The translations under genes and the position numbers were made by a program. 12,403 nt of DNA from Clostridiales bacterium UBA8153 (GTDB taxonomy: Bacteria > Bacillota > Sulfobacillia > UBA8153), in NCBI GenBank assembly GCA_003449495.1, contig DMHJ01000042.1:1-12403 (forward strand). The letters run 5' to 3'. Each line of letters opens with the position of its first letter. Position 1 is the stretch's first letter. The notes below the pieces were generated by a model. It did not search any database, had not been told where the DNA came from, and was given only the letters and a program-made list of their open reading frames with translations. Of the stretch, positions 1-7,458 are shown piece after piece.

Positions 1-1658
1 ATCCCCCGGCCCCCCCGGATCCCCTACTCGCTTCCTATCGCCAGTTGGCGCAGGCCACCCGGGAGGCGGACGTCCCCGCCCTTACGCAGTTGGCCGCGCG
101 GGCCGATGGCGTGGCCTATCACGCCCATCTGGCGCTGGCCCGCCTCCTGCGCGACCGGGGGGATAGGGCGCGGGCCAATCTTCACTACGCCGAGGCTCTG
201 TCCCGCTGGGCCGATCCCGAGGTACGGAAGGAACACGCCACCAACCTGGAGCAGGCCGGGGACGTGCCGGGAGCCCTTACCGCATGGAAACAGGCCCTAC
301 CCGCTGCCGCCGCCGTGGAGGCCATCGGCCGCCTGGCCGAAGCGCCAGTGGCGGCGGCCGCGTTTCGCCGGGCCCGGCTGCACCGGGAGGCCCTGAGGGT
401 CGTGGAGCAAGACCAGAGGCCTGCCGGTATACTGGAGCGCGCCCGGGCGCGTGCGGCCCTGCGCGAGCTGGCCGCGGCGACGACCGACTTCGCCGCCTAC
501 CTCCGGCTGCTGCCGGACGACCGTACCGCCCGGGCGGAGTATGCGCGGGCCTTGGAGCGGAATGGCCAGCTGGAGGCGGCACTGGGACAGTATGGCCGGC
601 TGGGCGTCGACGGCCAAGCCGGCCGGGGGCGAGTGCTGGAAGCCCAGGGGCGCATGACCGAAGCCATCGCAGCGTTCTTGGCTTCCACCGATGCCGAAGC
701 TCGCTGGCGAGGAGCCGTGTTGTTAGAAAGGCAGGGTAACAGCGCCCGCGCCTTGGAGGTCTATGCCCAACTGGCGGCATCCGGCGCCCGGGTAGCCGAC
801 GAGGCAGCACTGCGCGCCCATCTCATCCACGCGCGGGCGGGCCGCCAGGCTGCCGCCGATGCCTTCATCCCGCGGCTTTCTCCCGGACTGGCTTGGCTGG
901 CCGGTGCCTACACCGCCGACTGGACCACGGTAGGGGCGCAACAGCCCGGTCCACTCCCGGCACTGGAAGTGGCCAACGCGTTGGCCCGCGAGTACGGCCT
1001 GGAATGGGCCCGTATCGAAGTGGAGGTGGCCTTACGCGGGGCGGCTCCCGAACAGCAGGTCGCCATCGGGCAATGGTTTGTCTCCCGCGGGTTGTATCAC
1101 CGGGCGGTGTGGATCGGCATGAGCCTGTTGCCCCGGCTGCCGACGCCGGAAGTCTACCGGCTGGCCTATCCCCGGGCCTTTGATGAACTGGTCCGGGAGT
1201 GGGCAGAGCGGTACCAGGTGGATCCGTTCCTGGTGTGGGCGGTCATGCGCGAGGAGAGCCACTTCCAGCCTGAGGTGATGTCCTGGGCGGATGCCCGCGG
1301 CCTCATGCAGGTCATCCCGTCCACCGGGGCCTGGATTGCCCAGCGCTTGGGCGAGGCCTTCGTGTTGGAGGAGCTTTTTGATCCTGCCACCAGCATCCGC
1401 TACGGCACCTGGTACCTGTCCAACCTTCTCCAGGTTTTTCAGGGCAATGCGACACTGGCCATCGCCGCCTACAACGGGGGGAGAGGCAGCGTGCAGCGGT
1501 GGATGGAGTCGCCGCTTTACCTGGACACCGTCGACCTGCCGGGGGTGGCCGCCTTCCGGGAAACCCGGGAGTACATCGGGAAAGTCCTCGCTTCCTGGCT
1601 TGCCTATCGCTGGATATACGGGGAATTGCCTCCCGCTCTCCCTTCCGGCCGCCGCTGA
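1..1658 (+). CDS. Soluble lytic murein transglycosylase (Slt70-like), 5'-truncated by the window edge
   Basis: Lytic transglycosylases of this family cleave the MurNAc-GlcNAc bond of peptidoglycan and leave a 1,6-anhydroMurNAc end; they act outside the cytoplasmic membrane. Numbered from a TTG at 45, residues 1 to about 380 are an Ala/Arg-rich all-helical region like the superhelical TPR-like part of Slt70. The C-terminal SLT domain (about 385-520) has the catalytic Glu404 in MREES, the GLMQ motif at 419-422 and AYNGG at 475-479. The frame stays open to the left edge, reading through a Pro-rich stretch (PPAPPDPLL), and the TTG has no Shine-Dalgarno site. The true start and any signal peptide therefore lie outside the window. 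About 550 residues are visible against roughly 600-700 usual for the family. The fold and activity call is secure; the exact subfamily is not. Confidence 0.9.
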   Translation, partial: PPAPPDPLLASYRQLAQATREADVPALTQLAARADGVAYHAHLALARLLRDRGDRARANLHYAEALSRWADPEVRKEHATNLEQAGDVPGALTAWKQALPAAAAVEAIGRLAEAPVAAAAFRRARLHREALRVVEQDQRPAGILERARARAALRELAAATTDFAAYLRLLPDDRTARAEYARALERNGQLEAALGQYGRLGVDGQAGRGRVLEAQGRMTEAIAAFLASTDAEARWRGAVLLERQGNSARALEVYAQLAASGARVADEAALRAHLIHARAGRQAAADAFIPRLSPGLAWLAGAYTADWTTVGAQQPGPLPALEVANALAREYGLEWARIEVEVALRGAAPEQQVAIGQWFVSRGLYHRAVWIGMSLLPRLPTPEVYRLAYPRAFDELVREWAERYQVDPFLVWAVMREESHFQPEVMSWADARGLMQVIPSTGAWIAQRLGEAFVLEELFDPATSIRYGTWYLSNLLQVFQGNATLAIAAYNGGRGSVQRWMESPLYLDTVDLPGVAAFRETREYIGKVLASWLAYRWIYGELPPALPSGRR

Positions 1659-1686
1659 TTGGCACCTGGACTGGAAACTGGTCTGA

Positions 1687-1716
1687 TTGACACTCTATCT
1701 CAGCCTGTGCTACGCT
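1687..1716 (+). promoter_or_regulatory. Candidate sigma-A type promoter for the acyl-CoA dehydrogenase gene
   Basis: A perfect -35 TTGACA at 1687-1692 is followed after 18 bp by TACGCT (1711-1716). That -10 keeps only the TA...T positions of TATAAT. It would place the transcription start near 1723, about 40 nt before the start codon at 1763. The -35 is convincing and the -10 is weak. Confidence 0.4.
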
Positions 1717-1762
1717 CACTTGGACGAGCTTGGATGTGCAGCAAAGGGGAATGCCGTAGGTC

Positions 1763-2920
1763 ATGCACCATTTCCTCAACGAACAGCAGGAGATCATCAG
1801 GGATTTGGCGCGGCGCATCGCCCAAGAGAAAGTCAAACCCATCGCCGCCGAGCTGGATGAGAGAGAGGAGTTCCCCCACGACGCGGTACAGGCGCTGGCA
1901 GCTTCCGACCTGTTTGCCGTATCCGTCCCTGAGGAGTATGGGGGACTGGGCGGAGGAGTGCTGGACCTCTGCCTGGTGGTGGAGGAACTGAGCCGGGCCT
2001 GCGCCGGGGTGGCCGTGACTTATGCCGCCAGTTTTCTGGGTTCCTTGCCACTGGTGTTGGCGGGTAGCCCGGAGCAGAAGGCCCGCTTCCTGCCGGAGCT
2101 GGCTTCGGGAAGCCGGCTGGCGGCCTTTGGATTGACCGAAGCCGAGGCCGGCAGCGATGCTGCCGCCATGGCCACCACCGCTACGCGTCAGGGCGATGAT
2201 TATGTGCTCAACGGCACCAAGCAGTGGATTACCAACGGCGGGGAAGCCAGCCTGTATACGGTGATCGCCCTCACCGACCAGAAGCGCGGAGCCCGGGGTG
2301 CCAGTGCTTTTTTGGTGGAAAGAGGCACGCCCGGCTTTTCCTTCGGCAAGAAAGAGAAGAAGATGGGCATTCGTTGCTCGGCCACCCGGGAGTTGGTCTT
2401 TGAGGACTGCCGGATTCCCCAGGAGAACCTCCTAGGCAAAGAAGGCAGCGGCTTCGTGCTCGCCCTGAAGACGTTAGACCGGGCCCGCCCAGGGGTAGGG
2501 GCTCAGAGTGTGGGGCTGGCTCAGGGCGCCCTAGACGTCGCCCTCGCCTATTCCCGCCAGCGCCGGCAGTTCGGCCAGCCCATCTCTTCCTTCCAGGCCA
2601 TCCAGCACAAGCTGGCGGATATGGCTACCCACATTGAGGCCGCCCGGTCCCTGGTCTACGCCACCGCCCGCACCATTGATGGCGGCGCCAAGGACTACGC
2701 CCGGGAGTCGGCCATGTGCAAGCTGTTTGCCTCGGACGTGGCCATGCGCGTGGCCATCGAAGCCGTCCAAGTGCTGGGCGGCTACGGGTATATGCGGGAC
2801 TACCCGGCCGAGAAGTATATGCGGGATGCCAAGATCACCCAGATCTACGAGGGGACCAACGAGATCCAACGCAACGTCATCGCCCTCAGCCTCATCCGTG
2901 AACAGGCCGGACGCGGTTGA
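1763..2920 (+). CDS. Acyl-CoA dehydrogenase (short-chain / butyryl-CoA type)
   Basis: This is an FAD-dependent enzyme of 385 aa that introduces the alpha,beta double bond into acyl-CoA and passes electrons to an electron-transfer flavoprotein; it is cytoplasmic. The length is normal for the family. The first family signature is GLTEAEAGSD at 123-132, the flavin-contacting WITNGG lies at 155-160, the second signature runs 336-355 (QVLGGYGYMRDYP...), and the catalytic base is Glu363 in IYEGTNEIQR. These features resemble short-chain (butyryl-CoA) dehydrogenases, but chain length cannot be fixed from sequence alone. The ATG at 1763 is the only sensible start because TAG at 1757 closes the frame upstream. 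The purine-rich AAAGGGGA at 1743-1750 is 12 nt away, a long spacing. No thiolase, crotonase or etfAB genes sit beside it, so its pathway is not given by context. Confidence 0.93.
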   Translation: MHHFLNEQQEIIRDLARRIAQEKVKPIAAELDEREEFPHDAVQALAASDLFAVSVPEEYGGLGGGVLDLCLVVEELSRACAGVAVTYAASFLGSLPLVLAGSPEQKARFLPELASGSRLAAFGLTEAEAGSDAAAMATTATRQGDDYVLNGTKQWITNGGEASLYTVIALTDQKRGARGASAFLVERGTPGFSFGKKEKKMGIRCSATRELVFEDCRIPQENLLGKEGSGFVLALKTLDRARPGVGAQSVGLAQGALDVALAYSRQRRQFGQPISSFQAIQHKLADMATHIEAARSLVYATARTIDGGAKDYARESAMCKLFASDVAMRVAIEAVQVLGGYGYMRDYPAEKYMRDAKITQIYEGTNEIQRNVIALSLIREQAGRG

Positions 2921-2964
2921 CCGCCCCATTTCCCGGGCTCTGAGACGACCACTGCGCCATCGAC

Positions 2965-2987
2965 CCGGGCCGGCGGAGCCGGCCCGG
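2965..2987 (+). terminator. Perfect GC-rich hairpin after the acyl-CoA dehydrogenase gene
   Basis: CCGGGCCGGC (2965-2974), a GGA loop and GCCGGCCCGG (2978-2987) form a perfect 10-bp all-GC stem 45 nt after the stop codon. No T-run follows, so it is not a textbook intrinsic terminator. It may slow polymerase or stabilise the 3' end of the transcript. Confidence 0.4.
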
Positions 2988-3464
2988 CCGGTGCCGCGGA
3001 GAGACGCTACGCATCCGGCCCGGTGTACGGCGGGACCCGGGTCAGGGGGCGAGTATGGCCTTTGAGCCAAGACAGAGGAAGTCGCTGCGAAGCTATTGGC
3101 GGCAGACACATCCACTATTGCGGGCACGCTCCCCCCATGGTGCCGGCATGTAAACTGGCCCCTGAGGTGATTATCCGACGGCCTGTCACGCAATTCCCCA
3201 CCCAAGAGGTGGCAGTGGGTTGTGCTGGGAATACCGCCGGCGTTGACAACTGTGGGGGCGGCTAGGTTGACAGGTCGAATGCCGGCAGGACTGGGCCGCT
3301 ACCGCTATCTCTTCCTTGTGAGTCTGCGGTTGCTGGGCCGCCAGCAAGCTGAGCACCGGTCTATGGGCTGGGTACGTGTGTCGTGCCAGCGTCATGGCAA
3401 GCCTGAGGCTCAGGACAGGCTGTTTGCGGGTGGCCGGGGCAACAGGCAGGTACGTCCCTCACTG

Positions 3465-3650
3465 CTATCGACACTCCATCATTTCGGGCTGGTGGAGAAT
3501 ATGCCGGATAAAGCTGCCTTCGCGCTCCAGGCAAGCCTGCAGTTCTTCGGGGGTGTAGGCCAGAGTTCAATCGGCTCCATCATGGCAAGAACGGCCTTCC
3601 CAAGGATTCTCCCCTGCTCAATCATGGGCATTTCCGGCAAACGACGATGA
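3465..3650 (-). pseudogene. Decayed gene tail resembling a small nucleotidyltransferase (MNT-type)
   Basis: On the - strand, 3566 down to 3465 encodes a protein-like stretch of 33 residues ending at TAG, with YTPEEL and GSFIRHIL. This resembles the C-terminal part of small nucleotidyltransferase-domain proteins, where a 'VYTPEE...' segment is followed by a short helix ending near the C-terminus. A TGA sits immediately upstream in this frame. The preceding part of the resemblance (KAVLAMMEPIEL) continues in a different - strand frame above about 3570, which implies a frameshift. The upstream catalytic GS...DxD motif is not recognisable. The family assignment rests on pattern memory of a short stretch and is tentative; a chance frame is possible. 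Confidence 0.3.
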
Positions 3651-4069
3651 TGCCGGTAATCCCCGGGCAGTATGCCAGCTACTATGGCGGTAGCGGTGGG
3701 CCACTCCCCATTGGGCTGGTTCCTCGGCCTCCGGCCGGCAAGCGGAGTTCGCCACCAGGCTGGTGCGGAGGTCAAGCGCTGTGGTCAGGCCAAGTAAGCC
3801 TGCGACTGCACCGTGCTAGTTCGGGTCTGTAGCCTACAGCGGGCGCCGGTGGAGACATCCTTCGTTTGTAGACCCGCAGCACGGCCCGTTGAGCATCTCC
3901 TACCGCAGTCTTGTAGGCTGAGGCCAGACGGTCCGGCGAAAACGTGCACTTGTCTTGAACGTGCGCGGGTTCCGCGGGGTAATCACGTCCGAGCCGGTGA
4001 CGGGCGCTTCGACCTCTTCCTGCCCCACGAGCGCTTTGAGCGGTACTGGTCCGGGACCGTGGTGCTAGA

Positions 4070-4115
4070 CAGGACCTCGCCATGTCGACGTGCTTGCGGC
4101 TAGGGCGAGGTCCTG
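4070..4115 (-). terminator. 12-bp perfect inverted repeat at the thiL 3' end
   Basis: CAGGACCTCGCC (4070-4081) and GGCGAGGTCCTG (4104-4115) are perfect reverse complements separated by 22 nt, spanning the thiL stop codon (4100-4102). A second hairpin, AGGTCC/GGACCT (4108-4113 with 4119-4124), shares one arm, so the two compete. There is no T-tract on the - strand. It probably marks the 3' end of the thiamine operon transcript, as a non-canonical terminator or RNA-stabilising stem. Confidence 0.4.
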
Positions 4116-5131
4116 CTGGGACCTGAGGTGGTGAGAAAATGATCGTACGAGGTGGGCTCCAGCCGGCGACGCTTTCCCTCCTTCATCAAGTAGCAGCCGG
4201 CTCCTGCTTCCACCCGGCCCACCACGGTAAGGCAGGTGCCGGTTCTCTCCCGTACTGCCCGGGCCATGGCGGCGAACTGCTCTGGCGCCACGGTGGACAC
4301 CAGCTCGTAGTCCTCTCCGCCGTTGAGGGCCCAAGCTAAGGCGTCGGCCTCCAAGACGCGGGCCAGGGTACGGGTGGCCGGTGCCATGGGGATGCTTTCT
4401 TCCTCCACCACCACCCTCACCCGGCTGAGCCGGGCCAGGTGGTTCACTTCACTGGCTAGGCCGTCGCTGACATCGATCATGGCTGAGGCGCCGTGATGGG
4501 CCATGATCTCCCCTTCGGCCAGCCGGGGGATGGGCTCCAGCTGGCGGCGCCGTACGTACTCCAATACCCCCGGCTCGACCGGAGAGGGGGACCTGGTCAA
4601 GCTGGCGAGACCCGCCGCGGAACCGCCCAAGTCGCCGGTGACCACCACCAAGTCGCCCGGCCGGGCGCCGCTACGGGGCACCGCCCGGCCCTGGGGAACC
4701 TGCCCCAGGACGGTGACGGTGATGACCAGGCCCGATGGCGAGCGCACGGTGTCCCCGCCTACGATCCACGTCGACCAGCGCGACGCTTCTTCCTGTAGGC
4801 CCCGGTAGAGGTCCTCGAGCCAGGCCAGCTCCGTGCTACCCGGCAGCCCCAGGGCGATGAGGGCATAGCGGGCCCGCCCGCCCATGGCGGCGATATCGCT
4901 GAGGTTCACGGCCATGCACTTCTTCCCCAGCTGCCGGGGACTGGTGAAGGCGAGGTCGAAATGCACCGACTCCACCAGCGTGTCCGTGGTGGCCAGGATT
5001 TGCCGGCCGCCCGGGAAATCCAGCACCGCCGCGTCGTCGCCGATGCCCTGCGCTACCTGCTCCGGATCCTGCGCCAGCTCACGCTCCCAGCGCCGTATGA
5101 GTCCAAACTCACCTACATCCTTGACCTGCAC
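4100..5131 (-). CDS. thiL: Thiamine-monophosphate kinase
   Basis: ThiL uses ATP to convert thiamine monophosphate to thiamine pyrophosphate, the last step of cofactor synthesis in most bacteria. The chosen start is GTG at 5131, giving 343 aa, with GGAGGG (5143-5138) 6 nt upstream. Without it the frame runs on to 5260 and adds 43 Arg/Trp-rich residues that are only thiE read in another frame. The product opens with VGEFGLI, as ThiL proteins do. It has the nucleotide/Mg motif GIGDDAA (29-35), TTDTLVESVHF, VNLSDIAAMGG, GGDTV, a DVSDGL segment and GGEDYELV (271-278). Its first 23 nt overlap the end of thiE, so translation is probably coupled. The last residues (SGPSRTSP) fall in the inverted repeat at the operon end. 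Confidence 0.95.
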   Translation of the reverse strand: MQVKDVGEFGLIRRWERELAQDPEQVAQGIGDDAAVLDFPGGRQILATTDTLVESVHFDLAFTSPRQLGKKCMAVNLSDIAAMGGRARYALIALGLPGSTELAWLEDLYRGLQEEASRWSTWIVGGDTVRSPSGLVITVTVLGQVPQGRAVPRSGARPGDLVVVTGDLGGSAAGLASLTRSPSPVEPGVLEYVRRRQLEPIPRLAEGEIMAHHGASAMIDVSDGLASEVNHLARLSRVRVVVEEESIPMAPATRTLARVLEADALAWALNGGEDYELVSTVAPEQFAAMARAVRERTGTCLTVVGRVEAGAGCYLMKEGKRRRLEPTSYDHFLTTSGPSRTSP

Positions 5132-5759
5132 CGGCGTCCCTCCACCCTGCCCGCAAGATGGCCGCCGCCGCCTCTTCCGGGTCGTCGGCTGCCACGACGG
5201 CCGATACCACTGCCACTCCCGCCGCCCCGGCCTGGACGCACCCTTGAACATTGCCGGCATGGATCCCTCCGATGGCCAGTACCGGCACCCCCACTGCCGC
5301 AGCTACATGCCGCAAAAGGTCCAGGCCCACGCTGGGGCCTGCATCCGGTTTGGTCGCAGTGGGAAACACCGGTCCCACGCTGACGTAATCCGCCACCTTC
5401 GCTGCGGCCCGGGCCTCTTCTAGCGAGCCCACCGATACTCCCAGCACGCCCCGGGGAGCCAGCAGCCGGCGCACCGCCTCTGCGGGAAGATCCTCCTGGC
5501 CCACATGCACGCCGTCGGCCTGGACGGCCAGCGCCACATCCACCCGGTCGTTGATGATCAACAGCGCTCCGTAAGACTTGACCAAGGGACCCAGGGCCAC
5601 GGCCTCCCGGTAGAGCTCCAGCCCCGACCAAGTCTTGCCCCGCAGCTGGATGACCCCCGCCCCCCCGGCCAAGGCCAGCTCCGTCACGTGGCTCAAGCCC
5701 CGACCCCGGGACAGCTCCCGATCCAGAACTACGTAGAGCCTGAGCCGGTCGCATTTCAC
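5109..5759 (-). CDS. thiE: Thiamine-phosphate synthase
   Basis: ThiE joins HMP pyrophosphate and hydroxyethylthiazole phosphate to give thiamine monophosphate and pyrophosphate. The product is a single TIM barrel of 216 aa, the normal length. Visible motifs are QLRGK (38-42) for pyrophosphate binding, LIINDR (67-72), DGVHVGQEDLP (82-92), VGPVFPTATK (128-137), the phosphate-binding GGI (164-166) and VSAV (185-188). The GTG start at 5759 overlaps the thiM stop as GTGA. A GGGGGGAGT run (5776-5768) ends 8 nt upstream and serves as its Shine-Dalgarno site. An ATG at 5754 is out of frame. Substrates come from ThiD and ThiM, encoded just upstream in the same transcript, and the product goes to ThiL, encoded just downstream. 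Confidence 0.96.
   Translation of the reverse strand: MKCDRLRLYVVLDRELSRGRGLSHVTELALAGGAGVIQLRGKTWSGLELYREAVALGPLVKSYGALLIINDRVDVALAVQADGVHVGQEDLPAEAVRRLLAPRGVLGVSVGSLEEARAAAKVADYVSVGPVFPTATKPDAGPSVGLDLLRHVAAAVGVPVLAIGGIHAGNVQGCVQAGAAGVAVVSAVVAADDPEEAAAAILRAGWRDAGAGQGCR
5138..5143 (-). promoter_or_regulatory. Shine-Dalgarno site that fixes the thiL start
   Basis: GGAGGG on the - strand (plus-strand CCCTCC), inside the thiE coding region, lies 6 nt before the GTG at 5131. No comparable site precedes the longer alternative starts. Confidence 0.75.
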
Positions 5760-6580
5760 GCTTCTTCACTCCCCCCGCTGTACAGGGTGACCCGGGCCCG
5801 TTGCGCCACTTCCTCCGGTTGCAGGAGATACAGCCGGTCCAGCAGGGAGGCGCCGAAGGTGCCCGGCCCTAAGGAGGTACCCGCGGCCAGCTCGGCAGCT
5901 ATGCCGTAGCAGGCCAGGGCGCAGGCCGCCGCCTTGAGGTAGTCGGGCTCAACGGCAGCGAAGACGGCCACCGCCAGGGTGGCCATGCAGCCGGTGCCGG
6001 TGACCAGGGTAAGCCAAGGATGGCCGTTTTCCACCCGGGCCAGGCGGCGCCCGTCACTGATGTAGTCGGTGGCCCCGGTGACGGCAGCCACCAGGCGGTA
6101 GTCGGCGGCTACCCGCCGGGCAATGACCGCGCCCGGGTGGGCGGTGGCACCGGAGTCCACGCCCTTGATGCTGGCGGAGAGGCCGCCGATGCCCGCAATT
6201 TCCGCCGGATTACCCCGGAGCACATCCACCTTTACCTCCTTGAGGATGCTCTTGGTAGCTTGGGTACGCAAGGCGGTGGCCCCGTAACCCACCGGGTCGA
6301 GAACGACCGGGCGGCCGGCGGCGTTGGCCGCCCGGCCTGCCAACATCATGGCCTCCAGTACGGCCGGGGTGAGGGTGCCGATGTTCAGCACCAGGGCCCG
6401 GCTGACCGAGGCCAGCTCTTCGACTTCCTCCTGGGCATGGGCCATCACCGGCGAGGCGCCCAGGGCCAGGGCGGCGTTGGCGGTGACGTTGGTCACCACC
6501 CAGTTGGTGATGTTGTGAACCAGGGGGCGTTCTTGCCGCACCTTAAGGAGCAGTTGGGCGGCAACCGGGGCCAGGTCCAT
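5756..6580 (-). CDS. thiM: Hydroxyethylthiazole kinase
   Basis: ThiM phosphorylates 4-methyl-5-(2-hydroxyethyl)thiazole with ATP, a salvage reaction feeding ThiE. The ribokinase-like protein has 274 aa, with PLVHNITN (19-26), GASPVMA around residues 41-47, VLDPVGYGAT (93-102), RGNPAEI (122-128) and TGTGC (194-198). Cys198 occupies the position of the conserved active-site cysteine of Bacillus subtilis ThiM. The ATG at 6580 is preceded by GGAGGAGG (6597-6590) with 9-nt spacing, and this site lies inside the thiD reading frame. The gene overlaps the thiD end by 38 nt and the thiE start by 4 nt. Its presence with thiD and thiE, and without thiC or thiG in view, points to salvage of exogenous thiazole. 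Confidence 0.96.
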   Translation of the reverse strand: MDLAPVAAQLLLKVRQERPLVHNITNWVVTNVTANAALALGASPVMAHAQEEVEELASVSRALVLNIGTLTPAVLEAMMLAGRAANAAGRPVVLDPVGYGATALRTQATKSILKEVKVDVLRGNPAEIAGIGGLSASIKGVDSGATAHPGAVIARRVAADYRLVAAVTGATDYISDGRRLARVENGHPWLTLVTGTGCMATLAVAVFAAVEPDYLKAAACALACYGIAAELAAGTSLGPGTFGASLLDRLYLLQPEEVAQRARVTLYSGGSEEA

Positions 6581-7400
6581 GCTCTTCTTCCTCCTCCAGA
6601 TGCTCCGGACATTCCCTGCCCAGCCAGTACATGGGGTTGGTGGGGCCGTGCCCGCTTCCTAACCCGGGCGCGTGCTCAATGGCCCGGGTGATGAAGGCCT
6701 TGGCCCGCCGGATGGCCCGGGGTACCGGGTCCTGCCGGGCCAGAAAGGCGGTGATGGCGGCGGCGAAGCTGCAACCGGTGCCGTGGGTGTGGCGGGTGTC
6801 CACGCGGCGGGCGCGGAGGATGGCGGCGGTGTGACCGTCCCACACCAGGTCGGCGGCGTCTCCTTCCAGGTGTCCACCCTTCACCACCACCCAGGCGGGG
6901 CCCAGCTCTCCCAACCGGCGGGCGGCCCGCTCCATATCTTCCATGGAAGTGATGGCCAGACCCGTGATGGCGCCGGCCTCATGGAGGTTGGGAGTGACGA
7001 CCAGAGCCAGGGGCAGCAGGTGTCGCACTACCGCCACCTTGGCTGCCGGATCCAGGAGGGCGTGCCCTCCCTTGGCTATCATCACCGGGTCCACCACCAG
7101 GGGAAGGCGCCGGTCTCTCAGGGCCCGGGCGACCTCCTGGACCACCGCCGGTGTGCCCAGCATGCCCGTCTTTACCGCCTGGAGGTCCAAGTCTGCCAGG
7201 ACCGCGTCCAGCTGGGCCCGTACCAGGGCCGGAGAGAGCACCTCCACGGCGTGCACTCCCAAGGTGTTCTGGGCGGTCACCGCCGTGACGACGCTGGCCC
7301 CGTACACCCCCAGCACGGTGAATACTTTCAAGTCGGCTTGAATGCCGGCACCGCCCCCTGAGTCGGAGCCGGCCACGGTTAGGGCGGAGGGAAACGCCAT
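6543..7400 (-). CDS. thiD: Bifunctional HMP / HMP-phosphate kinase
   Basis: ThiD phosphorylates 4-amino-5-hydroxymethyl-2-methylpyrimidine twice to give the pyrophosphate used by ThiE. Numbered from ATG at 7400 (285 aa), it has TVAGSDSGGGAGIQADLK (8-25), VKTGMLG ending at 82, VDPVM (103-107), TPNLHEA (136-142) and HGTGC (206-210). A GTG at 7409 is also in frame, but it overlaps the best Shine-Dalgarno site (GAGGTG, 7412-7407, 6 nt before the ATG), so the ATG is preferred. The C-terminus carries an unusual acidic run (HLEEEEEH), which is simply the thiM Shine-Dalgarno region read as codons. It is the first gene of the operon and sits behind the TPP riboswitch. Confidence 0.96.
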   Translation of the reverse strand: MAFPSALTVAGSDSGGGAGIQADLKVFTVLGVYGASVVTAVTAQNTLGVHAVEVLSPALVRAQLDAVLADLDLQAVKTGMLGTPAVVQEVARALRDRRLPLVVDPVMIAKGGHALLDPAAKVAVVRHLLPLALVVTPNLHEAGAITGLAITSMEDMERAARRLGELGPAWVVVKGGHLEGDAADLVWDGHTAAILRARRVDTRHTHGTGCSFAAAITAFLARQDPVPRAIRRAKAFITRAIEHAPGLGSGHGPTNPMYWLGRECPEHLEEEEEHGPGPGCRPTAP

Positions 7401-7406
7401 GGGCAA

Positions 7407-7412
7407 CACCTC
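7407..7412 (-). promoter_or_regulatory. Shine-Dalgarno site that fixes the thiD start
   Basis: GAGGTG on the - strand, 6 nt before ATG 7400. The alternative GTG start at 7409 lies inside this site, which argues against it. Confidence 0.7.
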
Positions 7413-7420
7413 GCAAGCAC

Positions 7421-7448
7421 AAAGATGCCGGCTTCGGGGGAAGCCGGC
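7421..7448 (-). terminator. Intrinsic terminator-like hairpin between the TPP aptamer and thiD
   Basis: On the - strand GCCGGCTTC (7448-7440), a CCCC loop and GAAGCCGGC (7435-7427) form a perfect 9-bp stem, followed by ATCTTTG with only a short T-run. Placed just after the aptamer and just before the thiD ribosome site, it is best read as the expression platform: formed when TPP is bound, disrupted when it is not. The matching antiterminator pairing was not worked out, and the weak T-tract leaves room for another mechanism. Confidence 0.65.
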
Positions 7449-7458
7449 TCCACAACCG

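Larger units (their letters stand above)
2921..4099. other. 1.18-kb region without a convincing intact gene
   Basis: The region lies between the convergent acyl-CoA dehydrogenase and thiL genes. Several open frames of 60-142 codons exist on both strands, but none has a good Shine-Dalgarno site or a recognisable protein motif, and the longest look like chance frames in GC-rich DNA. The supported contents are the hairpin at 2965-2987, a small CCACC/GGTGG hairpin at 3198-3212, the - strand gene remnant at 3465-3650 and the inverted repeat reaching into the thiL end at 4070-4115. I see no tRNA, rRNA, IS ends or CRISPR repeats. The region looks like decayed accessory DNA. Confidence 0.6.

Noticed and set aside
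1751..1759. ATG-CCG-TAG mini-frame just before the acyl-CoA dehydrogenase gene, possible leader peptide
   Set aside because: The purine run AAAGGGGA directly touches this ATG with no spacing, and two codons encode nothing meaningful; more likely coincidence.
2531..3205. 224-codon - strand frame
   Set aside because: Much of it is antisense to the conserved C-terminal part of the acyl-CoA dehydrogenase; a shadow frame in GC-rich DNA.
3222..3650. 142-codon + strand frame in the gene-less region
   Set aside because: It has no Shine-Dalgarno site, no motif and a low-quality Arg/Gly/Ser-rich composition typical of a chance frame. The - strand here looks more protein-like.
5132..5260. A 43-residue N-terminal extension of ThiL starting at 5260
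   Set aside because: The extension is thiE sequence read in another frame, is Arg/Trp-rich and unlike ThiL. GTG 5131 has a well-placed GGAGGG and gives the family's usual N-terminus.
7401..7409. GTG 7409 as the thiD start
   Set aside because: It lies inside the GAGGTG ribosome site that serves ATG 7400.
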